Part shown: positions 12,401-20,501 of the stretch, in pieces
Numbering within the stretch: position 1 is the first letter of the stretch
Layout: every line of letters begins with the position of its first letter
DNA from: Hippopus hippopus
Lineage: Eukaryota > Mollusca > Bivalvia > Cardiida > Cardiidae
Assembly (NCBI GenBank): GCA_946811185.2
Contig: OX328096.1
Span: 49,304,252 to 49,368,251 of the forward strand
DNA: 64,000 nucleotides
Direction: 5' to 3'
Translations under genes and position numbers: made by a program
Notes under the pieces: model-generated
Seen by the model: the letters and a program-made list of their open reading frames with translations, nothing else
Told to the model about the DNA's origin: nothing
Database searches by the model: none

Positions 12401-14259
12401 TTAGATGAAATTATGATGTTACTTAGTGAAACCTTGTGGTGAGTATTTTACATGACTAATAATGTGGATTTTGGTTTTTGGGAGGTAGGGTTAGGAAGGA
12501 AAAAGTATGAAAAATGGTTCATAGATCATTGAAGTAAAATATAATTTACAGTAAAGAGATTTCTATAATTTAAAATAAAATGTTGTTTTTTGATCATGTA
12601 GAATTTATTGTTTGCCTCTTTCCTACAAATGGATATGTCAAAAGGCAAGAACAACAGAATTACATAATTTTAAATTGAAGAAAGTGTCTATTTTTAACAC
12701 AGTAGAATCATAGATTGTTAATCTTGAAATATTTGTATGGGGGAATGGCACTAATTGAGTGTGAAGCACATTTTTGTTGAAAAAAGATGGACCTAAAAAT
12801 TGCAAATTCATGGTCTTTTTGACCATATTGTACCTCAAACTGGCTTGCACTGTAGATCCAAGACTAGCCTGCACATTCTTCACCTGCTCCATGCGGAGAC
12901 ATAAGTTGTGCTTTGCTTTAAGGATTTCACAAGAAGCAATAAAGTGTTATATGGTTAACCATGATAATAGACAAATACTGTTCTTGTATTAAAGGGACAA
13001 TGAAGTGGATGAAATAAGACCAATTAGAAACAACGTATGTGACTTACTAGGTGTTCCTATTCCAGTCTTATTGAAGAAGGTTTGTGCTTTCTTATTATCA
13101 TATTCTCATTGTTAAAATAATCATTAGACATAATCTGTACAAAAGGCATCAAAGCCAGCTCCTAAAAACTTTGTTTTAACCCTATACCAAACAATCCCAT
13201 GTTTTAACAACTGAAGAAGAAGCTTTTTGAAAACATTGTGGGAAAAGGAGAAAATGCTGGTAACCAGCATTTTCTCCTTTTGCCCACAATGTTTTCTACT
13301 TTATCAAAGGCAGACATCACCATTTGGGCCACATTTAATTTTTTGTCTGCAAATGCTTACAACTGCGACAAGTCTAAAATTTTGTTGTTTGGTAAAGAGT
13401 TGAACATGAATACTACCCTTGTATGTTAACAGTGACAAATTTCATACCACGATAAACATTTTCAGCTTGTAGCAAACCGCTTTTGAAAACTTTATGGTAA
13501 ATGAAGATTTCCTTTTTTAGCACGATTTTTTCACAAAAATTCAATCATTAAAAATGAAGTCAAATTGATTATCCATCCGTTATAAGGATATTGTCAATAG
13601 GTCACGTGACAGAAAAAGACTCATTTTCAGTATACTAATGGAATCAAGTATTTTTAGAAGTCACGTTGGATTGAAATCATGTGATTGATATTTAGGTCTA
13701 GGTTACATGTTGATTGTGTTGGCATTCTAGCTAGCATTAGGCTGTTGCAGACAGATTAAGATCAGACTACACAGCGCATGCACTCTGATCTGTTATGTAC
13801 TGTATGAATTTTTTGTGTAAGCCTCAAATTTACAGTATTTCCTAACTGCAGAAAATGTTTCTTCACTTACTTAGCAGTCTTAACTCTATGCCAAACAAAC
13901 TTGTGTTTTAGTGAAATTGAAAAGAAGCCTTTTGAAAACATTATGGGAAAAGGGAGAAAATACTGGTAACGGCATTTTCTCTTTTTCCCCACACTGTTTT
14001 CTACCCTTTTGAAGACAGAAATAATCTTTTGAGCTACATTTAATTTGTCATCTGCTAATGCTTTCAGTTTTGTTGAGTCTAAGGAGAGAGAGTTAAGGGC
14101 TCATGCAAAGAAGTTGACAGTGAATAAAATTGGCCTAATTTAAATTTGGTCTTAAGAGACAGTTCAGATATTGATTATGAAGATGTGAGTTCATTGCTTG
14201 GTGGATTTATCCTATACTGGTAATTTGTTTTCTTTTTTTTTTTTTAGAAAGCTGCATAG
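347..14259 (+). CDS. TBCD: Tubulin-specific chaperone D, C-terminal part (12 exons, 5' end outside window)
   Basis: TBCD is a HEAT-repeat chaperone that captures beta-tubulin and, with TBCE, TBCC and Arl2, assembles and dismantles alpha/beta-tubulin dimers in the cytosol; it also acts at centrosomes. Twelve exons were placed at GT/AG junctions: 347-487, 1149-1232, 3214-3315, 3961-4014, 4951-5089, 5977-6098, 7276-7353, 8479-8568, 10335-10422, 12329-12438, 12995-13079 and 14248-14259. They total 1105 nt, and after the first split-codon base give 367 residues and a TAG. Recognisable TBCD segments in order are DYTLDSRGDVGAWVRE, QQACEKIDRTRAHAGSVF, VLLGLTVSVGGLTESL, EDHPFPMQ, LLQFPGEVRKK, IRKATANKLYEVLVTY and CDLLGVPIP. 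Vertebrate TBCD is about 1190 residues, so roughly the last third is here, covering the tubulin-folding cofactor D C-terminal domain. The introns carry many family A, B and C repeats. The family assignment rests on remembered similarity, but the order and phase leave little doubt. Confidence 0.95.
834..1085 (-). repeat. Family B hairpin element
   Basis: Same layout: gcgctctgccg... at the left, a dispersed ggatccattaaatccat motif, and a hairpin near 1005-1035 that has diverged (gctcagtgaggactgc). It lies in a TBCD intron. Confidence 0.7.
1149..1232 (+). CDS. TBCD: TBCD exon b
   Basis: The acceptor is tactgcag and the donor is AT|GTGAGT. The first G completes the split Trp codon. It encodes VRETGMTGLQDL and a short helix ending QPI. 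It ends in phase 2. Confidence 0.92.
1422..1650 (+). repeat. Family A foldback element (diverged)
   Basis: The core gggaaaaggagaaaaagctt and gcatcttttcattttc is degraded. The right arm ends ttggtaaagagttaa. It lies in a TBCD intron. Confidence 0.65.
1651..3213 (+). other. TBCD intron, AT-rich, possible LINE 3' end
   Basis: At 1945-1975, gacacagaacagaacagaaa then ttttatt looks, in reverse, like AATAAA followed by a TTCTG-repeat tail, as seen at the 3' ends of some LINEs. The downstream AT-rich sequence to about 2980 could be its 3' UTR. No reading frame supports this. Nothing else is recognised. Confidence 0.3.
3214..3315 (+). CDS. TBCD: TBCD exon c
   Basis: The acceptor is attttcag and the donor is AA|GTAATA. 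It encodes YEHIFKC, then QQACEKIDRTRAHAGSVF, which is close to the vertebrate QQASEKIDRFRAHA motif. It ends in phase 2. Confidence 0.93.
3961..4014 (+). CDS. TBCD: TBCD exon d
   Basis: A short exon with acceptor tttttcag and donor GA|GTAAGT. It encodes PPLPHIPHCSDLKSIFL, matching the 'PPIPHVPH' stretch of TBCD. It ends in phase 2. Confidence 0.9.
4038..4293 (-). repeat. Family B hairpin element
   Basis: It starts 23 bp after the donor of TBCD exon d. The hairpin gcctgcacagtgtgccgagg lies at 4217-4236, and the right end is cacagagcatagctca. Confidence 0.75.
4294..4950 (+). other. TBCD intron without recognised repeat
   Basis: AT-rich with a T tract near 4351. An imperfect direct repeat of 'gattcagtcaatagatatg' lies near 4396-4430. 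Nothing else is recognised. Confidence 0.5.
4951..5089 (+). CDS. TBCD: TBCD exon e
   Basis: The acceptor is tttttcag and the donor is TTG|GTAGGT. It encodes VKINWAAPSDTFPK followed by VLLGLTVSVGGLTESL, strongly TBCD-like. It ends in phase 0. Confidence 0.94.
5127..5308 (+). repeat. Family A foldback element (diverged)
   Basis: TTAACTCTTT start at 5127, aaacaatcctgtg, then an arm attttggaaaaaggagagg and centre ggtaaccagcatg. The right arm runs into cttgtctgcag, and the outer right end is lost. Confidence 0.7.
5309..5976 (+). other. TBCD intron with T tract
   Basis: It contains a T tract of more than 20 at about 5534-5556 and otherwise AT-rich sequence. No repeat family was recognised. Confidence 0.5.
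5977..6098 (+). CDS. TBCD: TBCD exon f
   Basis: The acceptor is ctgatag, with a poorer pyrimidine tract than the others. The donor is AG|GTATGC. It encodes VKHSSLSLQSYLRN and an amphipathic helix to KDHQKVD. It ends in phase 2. Confidence 0.9.
6507..6715 (-). repeat. Family C2 foldback element
   Basis: An outer arm caaataaataaattcgacc and a core gatcagcttgcacattctg / cagtctgatcttgatctat. It ends catggcgcggaaaaggttaa-like. It closely matches the full copy at 47993-48205. Confidence 0.8.
6851..7212. repeat. Family F element
   Basis: Terminal inverted repeats aaaggcccagtggcaacc and gctactgggcctttag, with internal sub-terminal aaagtaaacaat / attgtttactttt. Two other copies are at 43094 and 54117. 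It lies in a TBCD intron and ends 63 bp before exon g. Confidence 0.8.
7276..7353 (+). CDS. TBCD: TBCD exon g
   Basis: The acceptor is tttccag and the donor is GA|GTAAGT. It encodes RVSIPVLKMLDQLLAKGSF, matching the RVSVPLLK segment of TBCD. It ends in phase 2. Confidence 0.93.
7368..7602 (+). repeat. Family A foldback element
   Basis: TTAACCCTTTACCACACGA at the left, the core gagaaaatgctggttaccag (copy partly duplicated as ggattggtaattagc), and the right arm cgtttggtatagggtgaa. It starts 15 bp after the donor of exon g. Confidence 0.8.
7603..8478 (+). other. TBCD intron without recognised repeat
   Basis: AT-rich; nothing recognised beyond the splice acceptor at its end. Confidence 0.5.
8479..8568 (+). 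CDS. TBCD: TBCD exon h
   Basis: The acceptor is atttcag. It encodes DHPFPMQVMTLVKTEISKSG to LLASSDV. Two overlapping donors exist (GAT|GTGTAT and GATGT|GTATGT). The second was chosen because it keeps phase with exon i and reads DVFCGLLQFPGE. Confidence 0.92.
8880..8986 (+). other. Possible alternative terminal exon in TBCD intron
   Basis: A good acceptor (ctgctttag) is followed by 35 open codons beginning MLRDVCERMGFK and ending in TGA. Spliced to the GAT|GTGTAT donor of the 8479 exon, it would give a shortened TBCD lacking about 95 C-terminal residues. It has no similarity to TBCD, and the canonical next exon (10335) is clearly present, so this may be a cryptic site only. Confidence 0.2.
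8987..9529 (+). other. TBCD intron without recognised repeat
   Basis: AT-rich sequence, with nothing recognised. Confidence 0.5.
9530..9746 (-). repeat. Family B hairpin element
   Basis: Left end agcaagctaatggcatgg, internal ggatccgcaaaatccattt, hairpin gcgctgactgcacaggctga, right end cacagagcatgg. The left end is truncated. Confidence 0.7.
10335..10422 (+). CDS. TBCD: TBCD exon i
   Basis: The acceptor is atttacag and the donor is AGG|GTAAAG. It reads FCGLLQFPGEVRKK then SSLCIFLCHRYPR, the counterpart of vertebrate VQFPGDVRRQALLQL. It ends in phase 0. A family A repeat begins only 86 bp downstream. Confidence 0.93.
10509..10737 (-). repeat. Family A foldback element, well preserved
   Basis: A complete copy flanked by TTAA on both sides: TTAACCCTTTACCACAC at the left and GTGTGGTAAAGGGTTAA at the right. 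The core AAAATGCTGGTTACCAGCAT is a near-perfect palindrome extended by cttttcccacaatgttttc. It lies in a TBCD intron. A good reference copy for the family. Confidence 0.92.
10738..11700. repeat. Family I: three tandem foldback units
   Basis: The arms ggaatgaagagaa + T tract + gttttcatg and catacctccatgaaaac + A tract + tctcttcattcc occur as foldbacks at 10738-10888 and 11001-11133. A third, at about 11340-11448, has lost its left outer arm. Each is followed by the same spacer, which starts taattcaatatcacagacaa and continues aaatatgcacttaa. The centres contain caatcacactgtatgaaacc-type hairpins. Confidence 0.8.
11921..11975. repeat. Short poly-A/T foldback fragment
   Basis: ttttttcatggagctatgaa + A tract, then cagccaatcagaactcgcc. 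It shares the 'catggagg(c)tatgaaaaaa' motif with family I. Confidence 0.5.
11976..12328 (+). other. TBCD intron, nothing recognised
   Basis: AT-rich; ends in the acceptor of exon j. Confidence 0.5.
12329..12438 (+). CDS. TBCD: TBCD exon j
   Basis: The acceptor is tattacag and the donor is TG|GTGAGT. It encodes IRKATANKLYEVLVTY to MMLLSETLW, one of the best conserved TBCD segments. It ends in phase 2. Confidence 0.95.
12439..12994 (+). other. TBCD intron, nothing recognised
   Basis: AT-rich, with a T-to-A-rich unannotated sequence; 'agactagcctgcacattctt' at 12860-12880 resembles the bivalve 'agcctgcgcag' hairpin module, but without arms. Confidence 0.4.
12995..13079 (+). CDS. TBCD: TBCD exon k
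   Basis: The acceptor is gtattaaag, with a weak pyrimidine tract. It encodes DNEVDEIRPIRNNVCDLLGV and ends IPVLLKK. The donor G|GTTTGT leads to a 12-nt last exon. If the intron is retained, 13 further codons follow before a stop, so the exact C-terminus is less certain. Confidence 0.88.
13176..13402 (+). repeat. Family A foldback element
   Basis: TTAACCCTATACCAAACAAT left, core AAAATGCTGGTAACCAGCAT, right arm ttgtttggtaaagagttga. It lies in the last TBCD intron. Confidence 0.88.
13739..13805. repeat. Family C core fragment
   Basis: gattaagatcagactacaca then gcatgcactctgatctgtta: a diverged core hairpin without outer arms. Confidence 0.5.
13880..14096 (+). repeat. Family A foldback element
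   Basis: TTAACTCTATGCCAAACAA left, core gagaaaatactggtaacggc, right end agagttaa. TTAA is on both sides. It lies in the last TBCD intron. Confidence 0.82.
14248..14259 (+). CDS. TBCD: TBCD last coding exon (KAA-stop)
   Basis: A long T tract and tttttag precede AAA GCT GCA TAG, giving a short Lys/Ala-rich tail like the short tails of other TBCD proteins. The exon is tiny, so its identity depends on the strong acceptor and the matching phase. Confidence 0.65.
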   Translation, partial: KAA

Positions 14260-14782
14260 ATAAAGCAGCAGGTTGACTGTCCAGGGAGCAGTTAGTGATC
14301 AAACAATCTAGACTGAAAATTCTGTGATATGCACAATGAGTGACAGTTGCAACAGCCCTTGCTCTTATTGTCGTAGAATGGATTTCTTCCTGGAATTAAA
14401 CCACTGGTGGTTGTGTAAAAATAATGGTTTACTTTTTAATGCCCCTTAAATTTTCAGCATTTGAAAACATTGTGGTAAAGAAACAGTTGCTTGTTACGAG
14501 CAATTTTTCCATTTCCTGTAAATGGGTCTTTATCATTCAAGATGACCTTTTCCTCTCCATGAAGTGTTTTTTCTTAGAGTCACATACAGTAGTTAGTGAT
14601 TACTTTCTACAAGTAGCCTATCTTAAAATAAACTGATACTGAACACATACGGTGAAACAAGAAATTGCCTGCAACATGCAATTTCTCTTTTTGCAATTTG
14701 ATTAATGTTGAGGATCTATATTAAGAAGAATGTTTTGAAAGTTGGTTGGTTTCAAGTTTGTTTCAGATGGTAAAGAGAGAAT
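14260..14782 (+). other. Probable TBCD 3' UTR and flank
   Basis: AT-rich sequence after the stop, with no recognised repeat except a degenerate trace of family A near 14455-14530. It contains the AATAAA at 14627. Confidence 0.45.
14627..14632 (+). terminator. Possible TBCD polyadenylation signal
   Basis: An AATAAA hexamer lies about 370 bp after the TBCD stop codon and before the next family A repeat, a reasonable 3'-UTR length. There is no transcript evidence. Confidence 0.4.
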
Positions 14783-15008
14783 TTTACCCTTTATGGAACA
14801 ATCCTGAGTTTTAACTATTCTGGGGAATTAAACATTTTGAAAGCATTGTGAGAAAACAAGAAAATGCTGGTCACCAGCATTTTCTCCTTTTCGTACTATG
14901 ATTTTTACCAGTCCTAAGAGAAATCACATGGTTTGGGCTATATTAAATTTTGCGTCAGCAGATGCTTTGAAAATCAGCCTGAAATCTTACTGTGTGTTGA
15001 AGGGTTAA
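14783..15008 (+). repeat. Family A foldback element
   Basis: ttaccctttatggaacaatc left, core AAAATGCTGGTCACCAGCAT, right end gttgaagggttaa. Confidence 0.82.
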
Positions 15009-15140
15009 AATACTTTTCAAAGCATTTGTTTTTTCCAAAAGGAAAATGAACTTTGATTACTGACATGGATGATCAACAGAAGAAGCACAGCTACACTGAA
15101 AAATGAATCACATGATCATGTCATTTGAGCAGTGACTTAT

Positions 15141-15196
15141 CGTATCCCTTTACAAAGCAATTCTAAGTTTCAACAACACTGAGAAAAATCGTTTTT
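15141..15196 (+). repeat. Family A left arm, split by a family E insertion
   Basis: cgtatccctttacaaagcaa then caacactgagaaaaatcg is the left arm of family A. It stops abruptly at agctccactggcc. The right half resumes at 16287. Confidence 0.75.
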
Positions 15197-16286
15197 AGCT
15201 CCACTGGCCGAAGGCCAGAGAGCTATTGTCATGGCGTTGTGTCCGTCGTGCGTCCGTCCGTCCGTCCGTCCGTCCGTCCGTCCGTCCGTTCGTGCGTGCG
15301 TCCGTAAACTTTTTCTTTAAAAAACTTCTCCTCAGAAACTATTGACTGGATTTTTACCAAATTTCACAGGAATGTTCCTTTGGTGGTCCTCTTTCAAATT
15401 CCTTCAAATAATTGTGTTCCATGAAGAATTCTGGTTGCCATGGCAACCAAAGTAAAAAACCTTTAAAAATCTTCTCCTCCCAAACCGCTATTTGGATAGC
15501 ATTATTATTTTGCAGGAATGTTCCTTAGATACAGGTTTACAGAATTCCTTAAAAAAAAAAAGATCTGTCAAAAAACATGGCTTTTATGGGAGACTCATTT
15601 TCCTTTTATGGTATAAAGTAAAATCTTTGAAAAATTTCTTCTCTAAAACTATTCATTGGATTTCATTGTTGTTAGCTCCACTGGCCAAAGGCCAGCGAGC
15701 TATTGTCATGGCGTTGTGTCCGTCGTGCGTCCGTTCGTTCGTCCGTTCGTCCGTGCGTGCGTCCGTAAACTTTTTCTTTAAAAAACTTCTCCTCAGAAAC
15801 TATTGACTGGATTTTTACCAAATTTCACAGGAATGTTCCTTTGGTGGTCCTCTTTCAAATTCCTTCAAATAATTGTGTTCCATGAAGAATTCTGTTTGCC
15901 ATGGCAACCAAAGTAAAAAACCTTTAAAAATCTTCTCCTCCCAAACCGCTATTTGGATAGCATTATTATTTTGCAGGAATGTTCCTTAGATACAGGTTTA
16001 CAGAATTCCTTAAAAAAAAAAAGATCTGTCAAAAAACATGGCTTTTATGGGAGACTCATTTTCCTTTTATGGTATAAAGTAAAATCTTTGAAAAATTTCT
16101 TCTCTAAAACTATTCATTGGATTTCATTGTTGTTTTGCAGGTAAGTTCCTATGGTGGTTGTCTACCAAATTGTTTCTTCAGTGAGCTAAAATGCAGGATT
16201 GAATGATAATTGTTAAAAACTTCCTTTCGCCATTATAGAAATATCAGGCCTGTGGAGCGATACAGGCGCTCAAGCGCCTCTAGTTG
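15197..16286 (+). repeat. Family E element with internal 0.47-kb tandem duplication
   Basis: It starts agctccactggccgaaggcc and ends gtggagcgatacaggcgctc + aagcgcctctagttg. The unit from agctccactggcc to ttcattgttgt occurs twice, at 15197-15672 and 15673-16135. The two copies are almost identical apart from the length of the CCGT tract and one base (ctggttgcc versus ctgtttgcc). It lacks the ~165-bp internal repeats of the other two E copies. Confidence 0.85.
15241..15305 (+). repeat. CCGT tetranucleotide microsatellite
   Basis: About fourteen tandem CCGT-type units just inside the left end of family E. The second unit has a shorter version at about 15718-15766. Confidence 0.9.
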
Positions 16287-16414
16287 AAAAGACCATAAAC
16301 CACAGTATTTTCTACCCTTTCAAAGCTAAATACCATCACTGGATCCCATTTCATTTTTTCCTCTGCAAATGCTTTCATGTCGGACATATCTGAAATTTTG
16401 TGTGGGAAGGGGTC
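16287..16414 (+). repeat. Family A right half, beyond the E insertion
   Basis: cacagtattttctacccttt, then tcctctgcaaatgctttcat and gaaattttgtgtgggaaggg. It continues the element begun at 15141. Confidence 0.75.
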
Positions 16415-16549
16415 ATACTAGTGACATTTTTATTTATCCATGTTGGTATGGACCATTAGAATGCCAAATACAGAAAATGAACATTTTCAGTCATGAAAAA
16501 GTCCAGTTGTTGCATTTTCAAGGCCCTTTGACTTGCATATGATATGAAA

Positions 16550-16660
16550 TAGTGGACAGTGCACATTAAGATCAGACTGTACATTTTATGCAGTCTGATC
16601 TTGATCTTCGTACTCCCAAAAGCAGCTGATGTTGTACACAGTATTCAAAGGGTCTGTTTA
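16550..16660 (-). repeat. Family C element, partial
   Basis: agtggacagtgcacattaag, a core gatcagactgtacattttat / cagtctgatcttgatcttcg. Outer arms are weak. Confidence 0.65.
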
Positions 16661-16667
16661 ATTCTTT

Positions 16668-16990
16668 GACCTTGATGCACTAGTTAGAAATAATACTGTC
16701 ACAGATTTTGTTAAAACAAGACCTAGGTCAGGATTGTAGCTTCAGTGCAAAGTCATACAATGTTCAATCAGCTTTGGTCTGTATATCAAGGAGGATTTAC
16801 GTTGTCGGAAATATTTATGCATTCTTAAGGGCTAATTTCACTGTGTGACCTTGGTGCACTAGAAATATTACTGTCATACAGGTTTTGTTAAAACAACATC
16901 TAGGTCACTTTGTAGCTTCAGTGCAAAGCATTACGATGTTCAATTAACTTTGGTCTGTATGTCAAAGGAAGATACATACGATGTAGAAAC
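16668..16990. repeat. Direct duplication of about 179 bp
   Basis: gaccttgatgcactag at 16668 recurs as gaccttggtgcactag at 16847. It is followed in both by attttgttaaaacaa/gttttgttaaaacaa, gtagcttcagtgcaaag and ctttggtctgtatatcaa/tgtcaa. The copies are visibly diverged. Confidence 0.75.
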
Positions 16991-17321
16991 ATGAAATGGT
17001 AATAAAATGACGTCTTACATAACAGCCTTTGTAATTGAATTTCTCCATGGATGCTTGTAGTTTCTGAGTGCTTCTTTGCTTAAACCCCTTTTATTGTGGA
17101 CACATTCTGATATATTAACTGCAGATGGGTTTTACGAAATTCTGGTAAATAAAGAAATTGGTCTTTTTTCCAAGTAATTCCTTTCTTTTGCCAGAATATC
17201 CTGACGACTCTAATTACAACATATAATATTCATACCAGGACCTGATGTTCTTCTTCTTTATTTTCTTCGACACTATCCCCTAAAACAAATTTTCAGCAGA
17301 CGACTTCGAAAACATAACTGA

Positions 17322-17540
17322 GTCATGCTCTGTGAAAAGGGGGTTTAATTCATCTCCGTGAAGCATGATACACAGTATTATAGATCCATGAAATATATTT
17401 TTTTCAAATAACCGACTGAATCACGAGGTTCACTAGTCCTTTGACGTGCAGAAAACTTACGAAAAACAAAAAGTTTCGGCCCAGGTCAGCCTGCGCAGGG
17501 TCGATACTTTTTGCAAATGCCCTCCTTTCATAGAGTAAAA
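17322..17540 (-). repeat. Family B hairpin element
   Basis: gagtcatgctctgtgaaaag left, hairpin ggtcagcctgcgcagggtcg (truncated second arm), right end cctttcatagag. Confidence 0.7.
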
Positions 17541-17687
17541 ACCTTATGTATAAATATGGATTATTGAGATTTTAATACATGGATGCATTGAAATCTATGG
17601 TCAAAGGAGAACTTGCATGTAAACCCTCTTTTCGAAAATGTTTCGGAAAATGGTCTGCTACTGGTCATATTATAGGCCTTTGCTCTA

Positions 17688-17889
17688 GCGCTTTACTACA
17701 CAATCCCGAGTTTTAACGACCCTGCTGGAGAAGGCTTTGGAAAACATTGCTAGTTACTAGCATTTTTTTCGTGTCCCACAAGGTTTTCTACAGAAAATAC
17801 CGTGACTGAGCCACATTCAGTGTATCGTCTGGCAGCGCTTCGAAATTGGGAGATTCTAAAATTTTGTAGTCTGATGAGGATTTAGTTAC
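17688..17889 (+). repeat. Family A foldback element (diverged)
   Basis: gcgctttactacacaatccc left; the core is reduced (gctagttactagcattttt); the right arm has aaattttgtagtctgatgag. Confidence 0.7.
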
Positions 17890-18153
17890 AAACAGGTATA
17901 GGATACTGCACCGTAGCAGTGTTTCCCAAAAAAACAAACGAAACCTTGGCAAAAAAATTTATTTCCAGACTTTAATCGTCGTTAATTTACTCATGATAAT
18001 GATGAAAATTTACAGTCTTTAAAAATGTGATATGAGAGTTCAAGTGGTATCCATTAAACCCAGAACCTTTTAAATTTTTAGCACGTGCTTCACACCATTT
18101 AGATATCTTGAAGTATAGCTCCCTTCATTCTTGATATGAATATCTACCTTCCC

Positions 18154-18365
18154 TTAACCCTTATCCTGCTGAACATGTGAAATGAAAATTTAAGGCCGAG
18201 ATTAAAAGCCCAATTTTTGCTATTTCTAAGGTTTTCTTTGGGGGAAATTATGTCCTTATCGGACAGTGTAGATCAAAGATCAGACTGCACATTCTGTGCA
18301 GTCTGATCTTGATCTACAATGTCCGCAAAAGGTCAGTGAGTCGCGCTTAGCAGCCTAAGGGTTAA
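18154..18365 (-). repeat. Family C1 foldback element, well preserved
   Basis: TTAACCCTTATCCTGCTGAA left, core gatcagactgcacattctg / cagtctgatcttgatctac, then gtccgcaaaaggtcagtgag, tcgcgcttagcagcctaagg and gttaa. Flanked by TTAA on both sides. Confidence 0.88.
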
Positions 18366-18379
18366 CAATGCGCAGGATA

Positions 18380-18570
18380 ATTTTTAGTTGCGTTTGCGGA
18401 TATTGTAATTTAAAATCATTCTGCATAAAACGTGCAGTCTGATCTTAGATCTACATCATTATATTTTGTTGGACATTTTGACCAAAATAACTGTGATTAA
18501 TGCTGTTTCAGAATTTATTTCATAGGCTAAATATTTCCACTTCAGTATGTTTCGCACTGTAAGGGTTAGG
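18380..18570 (+). repeat. Family C element, degraded
   Basis: gcgtttgcggatattg..., cgtgcagtctgatcttagat, ending cgcactgtaagggtta. Only one arm of the core hairpin is left. Confidence 0.5.
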
Positions 18571-18907
18571 ATATAAATAATTATCTTTGTAGACATAAAT
18601 CTAAATTAATAAGATATTCGAAACCCTTCCGGCGCCTGGGGTAATCTTAGCGTCTTGTACGGATAGTGTAGTTCAAGATTAGATTGCGAGAAACGATTTC
18701 CAGCCAAACAACAATTACACGTCGAGACCGGCGGCTCGATAGGTCGTAGAAGACTAGATCTAGTCAGCCAAGGTTAGTGATACACGAACCCAAGTTCAGC
18801 TAAGAGTCTCAGGATTGACAACAGGCATCTCGACAGTATTTATTCCTGTATTTCCTTTGTAACGGTTTGTTGAGATGTCATATTATCAGTATCGGGCGTC
18901 GACTAAT

Positions 18908-19173
18908 ATAGCCTGCAACACGCGAAAAGGGGCATTCGGACATTTGCGTAAAGTGTCGTCCCGGATCAGCCTGCGCAGTCCGCGCAGGCTAATCCGAGAC
19001 TGCACTTTACGACTACATTAGATTTTGTCCCACAGTATACTTGCGTGAAACAGAAAATCACACACGATCGGGAAGTGTCGTCTCGGATCAGCCTGCGCGA
19101 ACTGCGCAGGCTGATCCGAAAAGACACTTTACGCAAATGTCCGAATGCCCCCTTTTCGCGTGTTGCAGGCCAA
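18908..19173. repeat. Family D double-hairpin element, complete
   Basis: Outer inverted repeats agcctgcaacacgcgaaaag and cttttcgcgtgttgcaggcc. Inside are two hairpins: gatcagcctgcgcag/ctgcgcgg... near 18965-18995 and gatcagcctgcgcgaact/gcgcaggctgatcc near 19085-19118. Each is bounded by aaagtgtcgtc / gacactttacg. Confidence 0.85.
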
Positions 19174-19313
19174 TTTATTTTCATCATATATATGCAAACA
19201 AAAACGATGACGTCACATCTGATTTGACAAGAGTAGACGGAGTTCCCTATTGCAGAACGACCGTCCTGTAATTAAACGTCAAAACTGCACATTGATTTTG
19301 TACTGTATGTGAG

Positions 19314-19570
19314 ACAGAGTCTGCTAAAAAGGGGCGTCATGAACCTGCAAACGGTATCAACCCAGGCCAGCTAACGCAGACTGGGCACACAGACCTGGGT
19401 CGAAACTTTTTGTTAATGGTCATTTTTCTACATGACAAAGGACCATTCTACCTCTTAAATAAGTCCATTGTTAGACTAAATGGATTTTATGGATCCATAA
19501 TTATTTGATGACCTGCTTGCTATCATACAGCACGGAGATGCATTAAACACCCGCTTGTCAGAGCACTAAT
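19314..19570 (+). repeat. Family B hairpin element
   Basis: Left end agacagagtctgctaaaaag, hairpin caggccagctaacgcagact, then ttgttaatggtcatttttct and ggatccataattatttgatg. Right end cttgtcagagcac. Confidence 0.75.
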
Positions 19571-19846
19571 CATATGTATGTAACCGTCTTAGTAAGTGGA
19601 TTTTAAACAATATGGGTCGTTCCGTTAGCTGTTTTTACACATGGACTGCAAACGACCGATTTTTTTTTTCCGCAGAGAAAAGGAAAACAATGTGATGGAA
19701 GACAATACTACTCGTTGCTATTTGTCCTCTTTCCAGCATGAATTTAAATGTGTTGCTATAATGAAGCGTTATTTATCTGGACTACTCACATTTTTCGTGT
19801 ATTCAAAATCTTCTATTAAAATTCGTTTCAGGCGACAATGAATTTG

Positions 19847-19980
19847 TTAATCCTTTACCGTGCTTGTAACCAGCATTTTCTCCTTTTCCTACAATGTTTT
19901 CAACTCTCTCAAGGACAAATTTATTCTCTGCAAATGCTTTGGATTTGGTGATTTGATTTTGTTGTTTGGTCGAGAGTTAC
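19847..19980 (+). repeat. Family A element, internal deletion
   Basis: TTAATCCTTTACCGTGC jumps straight to cttgtaaccagcattttctc and the full right arm ending tttggtcgagagttac. Most of the left arm is deleted, so the foldback is lost. Confidence 0.75.
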
Positions 19981-20501
19981 GTAGGATAAACGGCAAGCTC
20001 GATATCTATCTCTTGAGAAGGAAAGGTTCTGTTTTCCATGCATAACACTTGAATCCAACAAAACATAACAAAACAAAATTAACATCACGACAGCAGCATT
20101 GAACGTGTTTCGACCAATGTTGCAAAGGATTGATGATGACAGTACATTTTGCGTGTCCTCGCGACTTTGTTATTAGCTATTGTATACCTTAGAATAATTA
20201 CAAATAGAAGAAATACTGCAAAAAATGGCCTGAGTAATGATGACAGGCCGTTTGGTATAATCGCTTCCTGTTGAAACTAATTGCAAATCATTCAATGATA
20301 GCAAAACTGGTTGATGGTGACACCCTTTTCGCAGCAATAAGCAGCCTGTTTTCCATCATACTGTCACATTTGCAGGTATTTGTCACGAATCTAGGAATTA
20401 TTACTGTGAAATTGATCATGCAATTAATTTACCTTTTAACGAAGAAACTGTTCATTGTAAGTTCAGTATTTGATTAAAAACATTGATAAAAATCGGGGTC
20501 C

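Noticed and set aside
15492..16144. Two identical open frames ending in KSLKNFFSKTIHWISLL
   Set aside because: They are the duplicated unit of family E; no domain and no start context.
18966..19271. Overlapping frames with RISLRELRRLIRKD-type sequence on both strands (also 49860-50093)
   Set aside because: Readings of the palindromic family D element.
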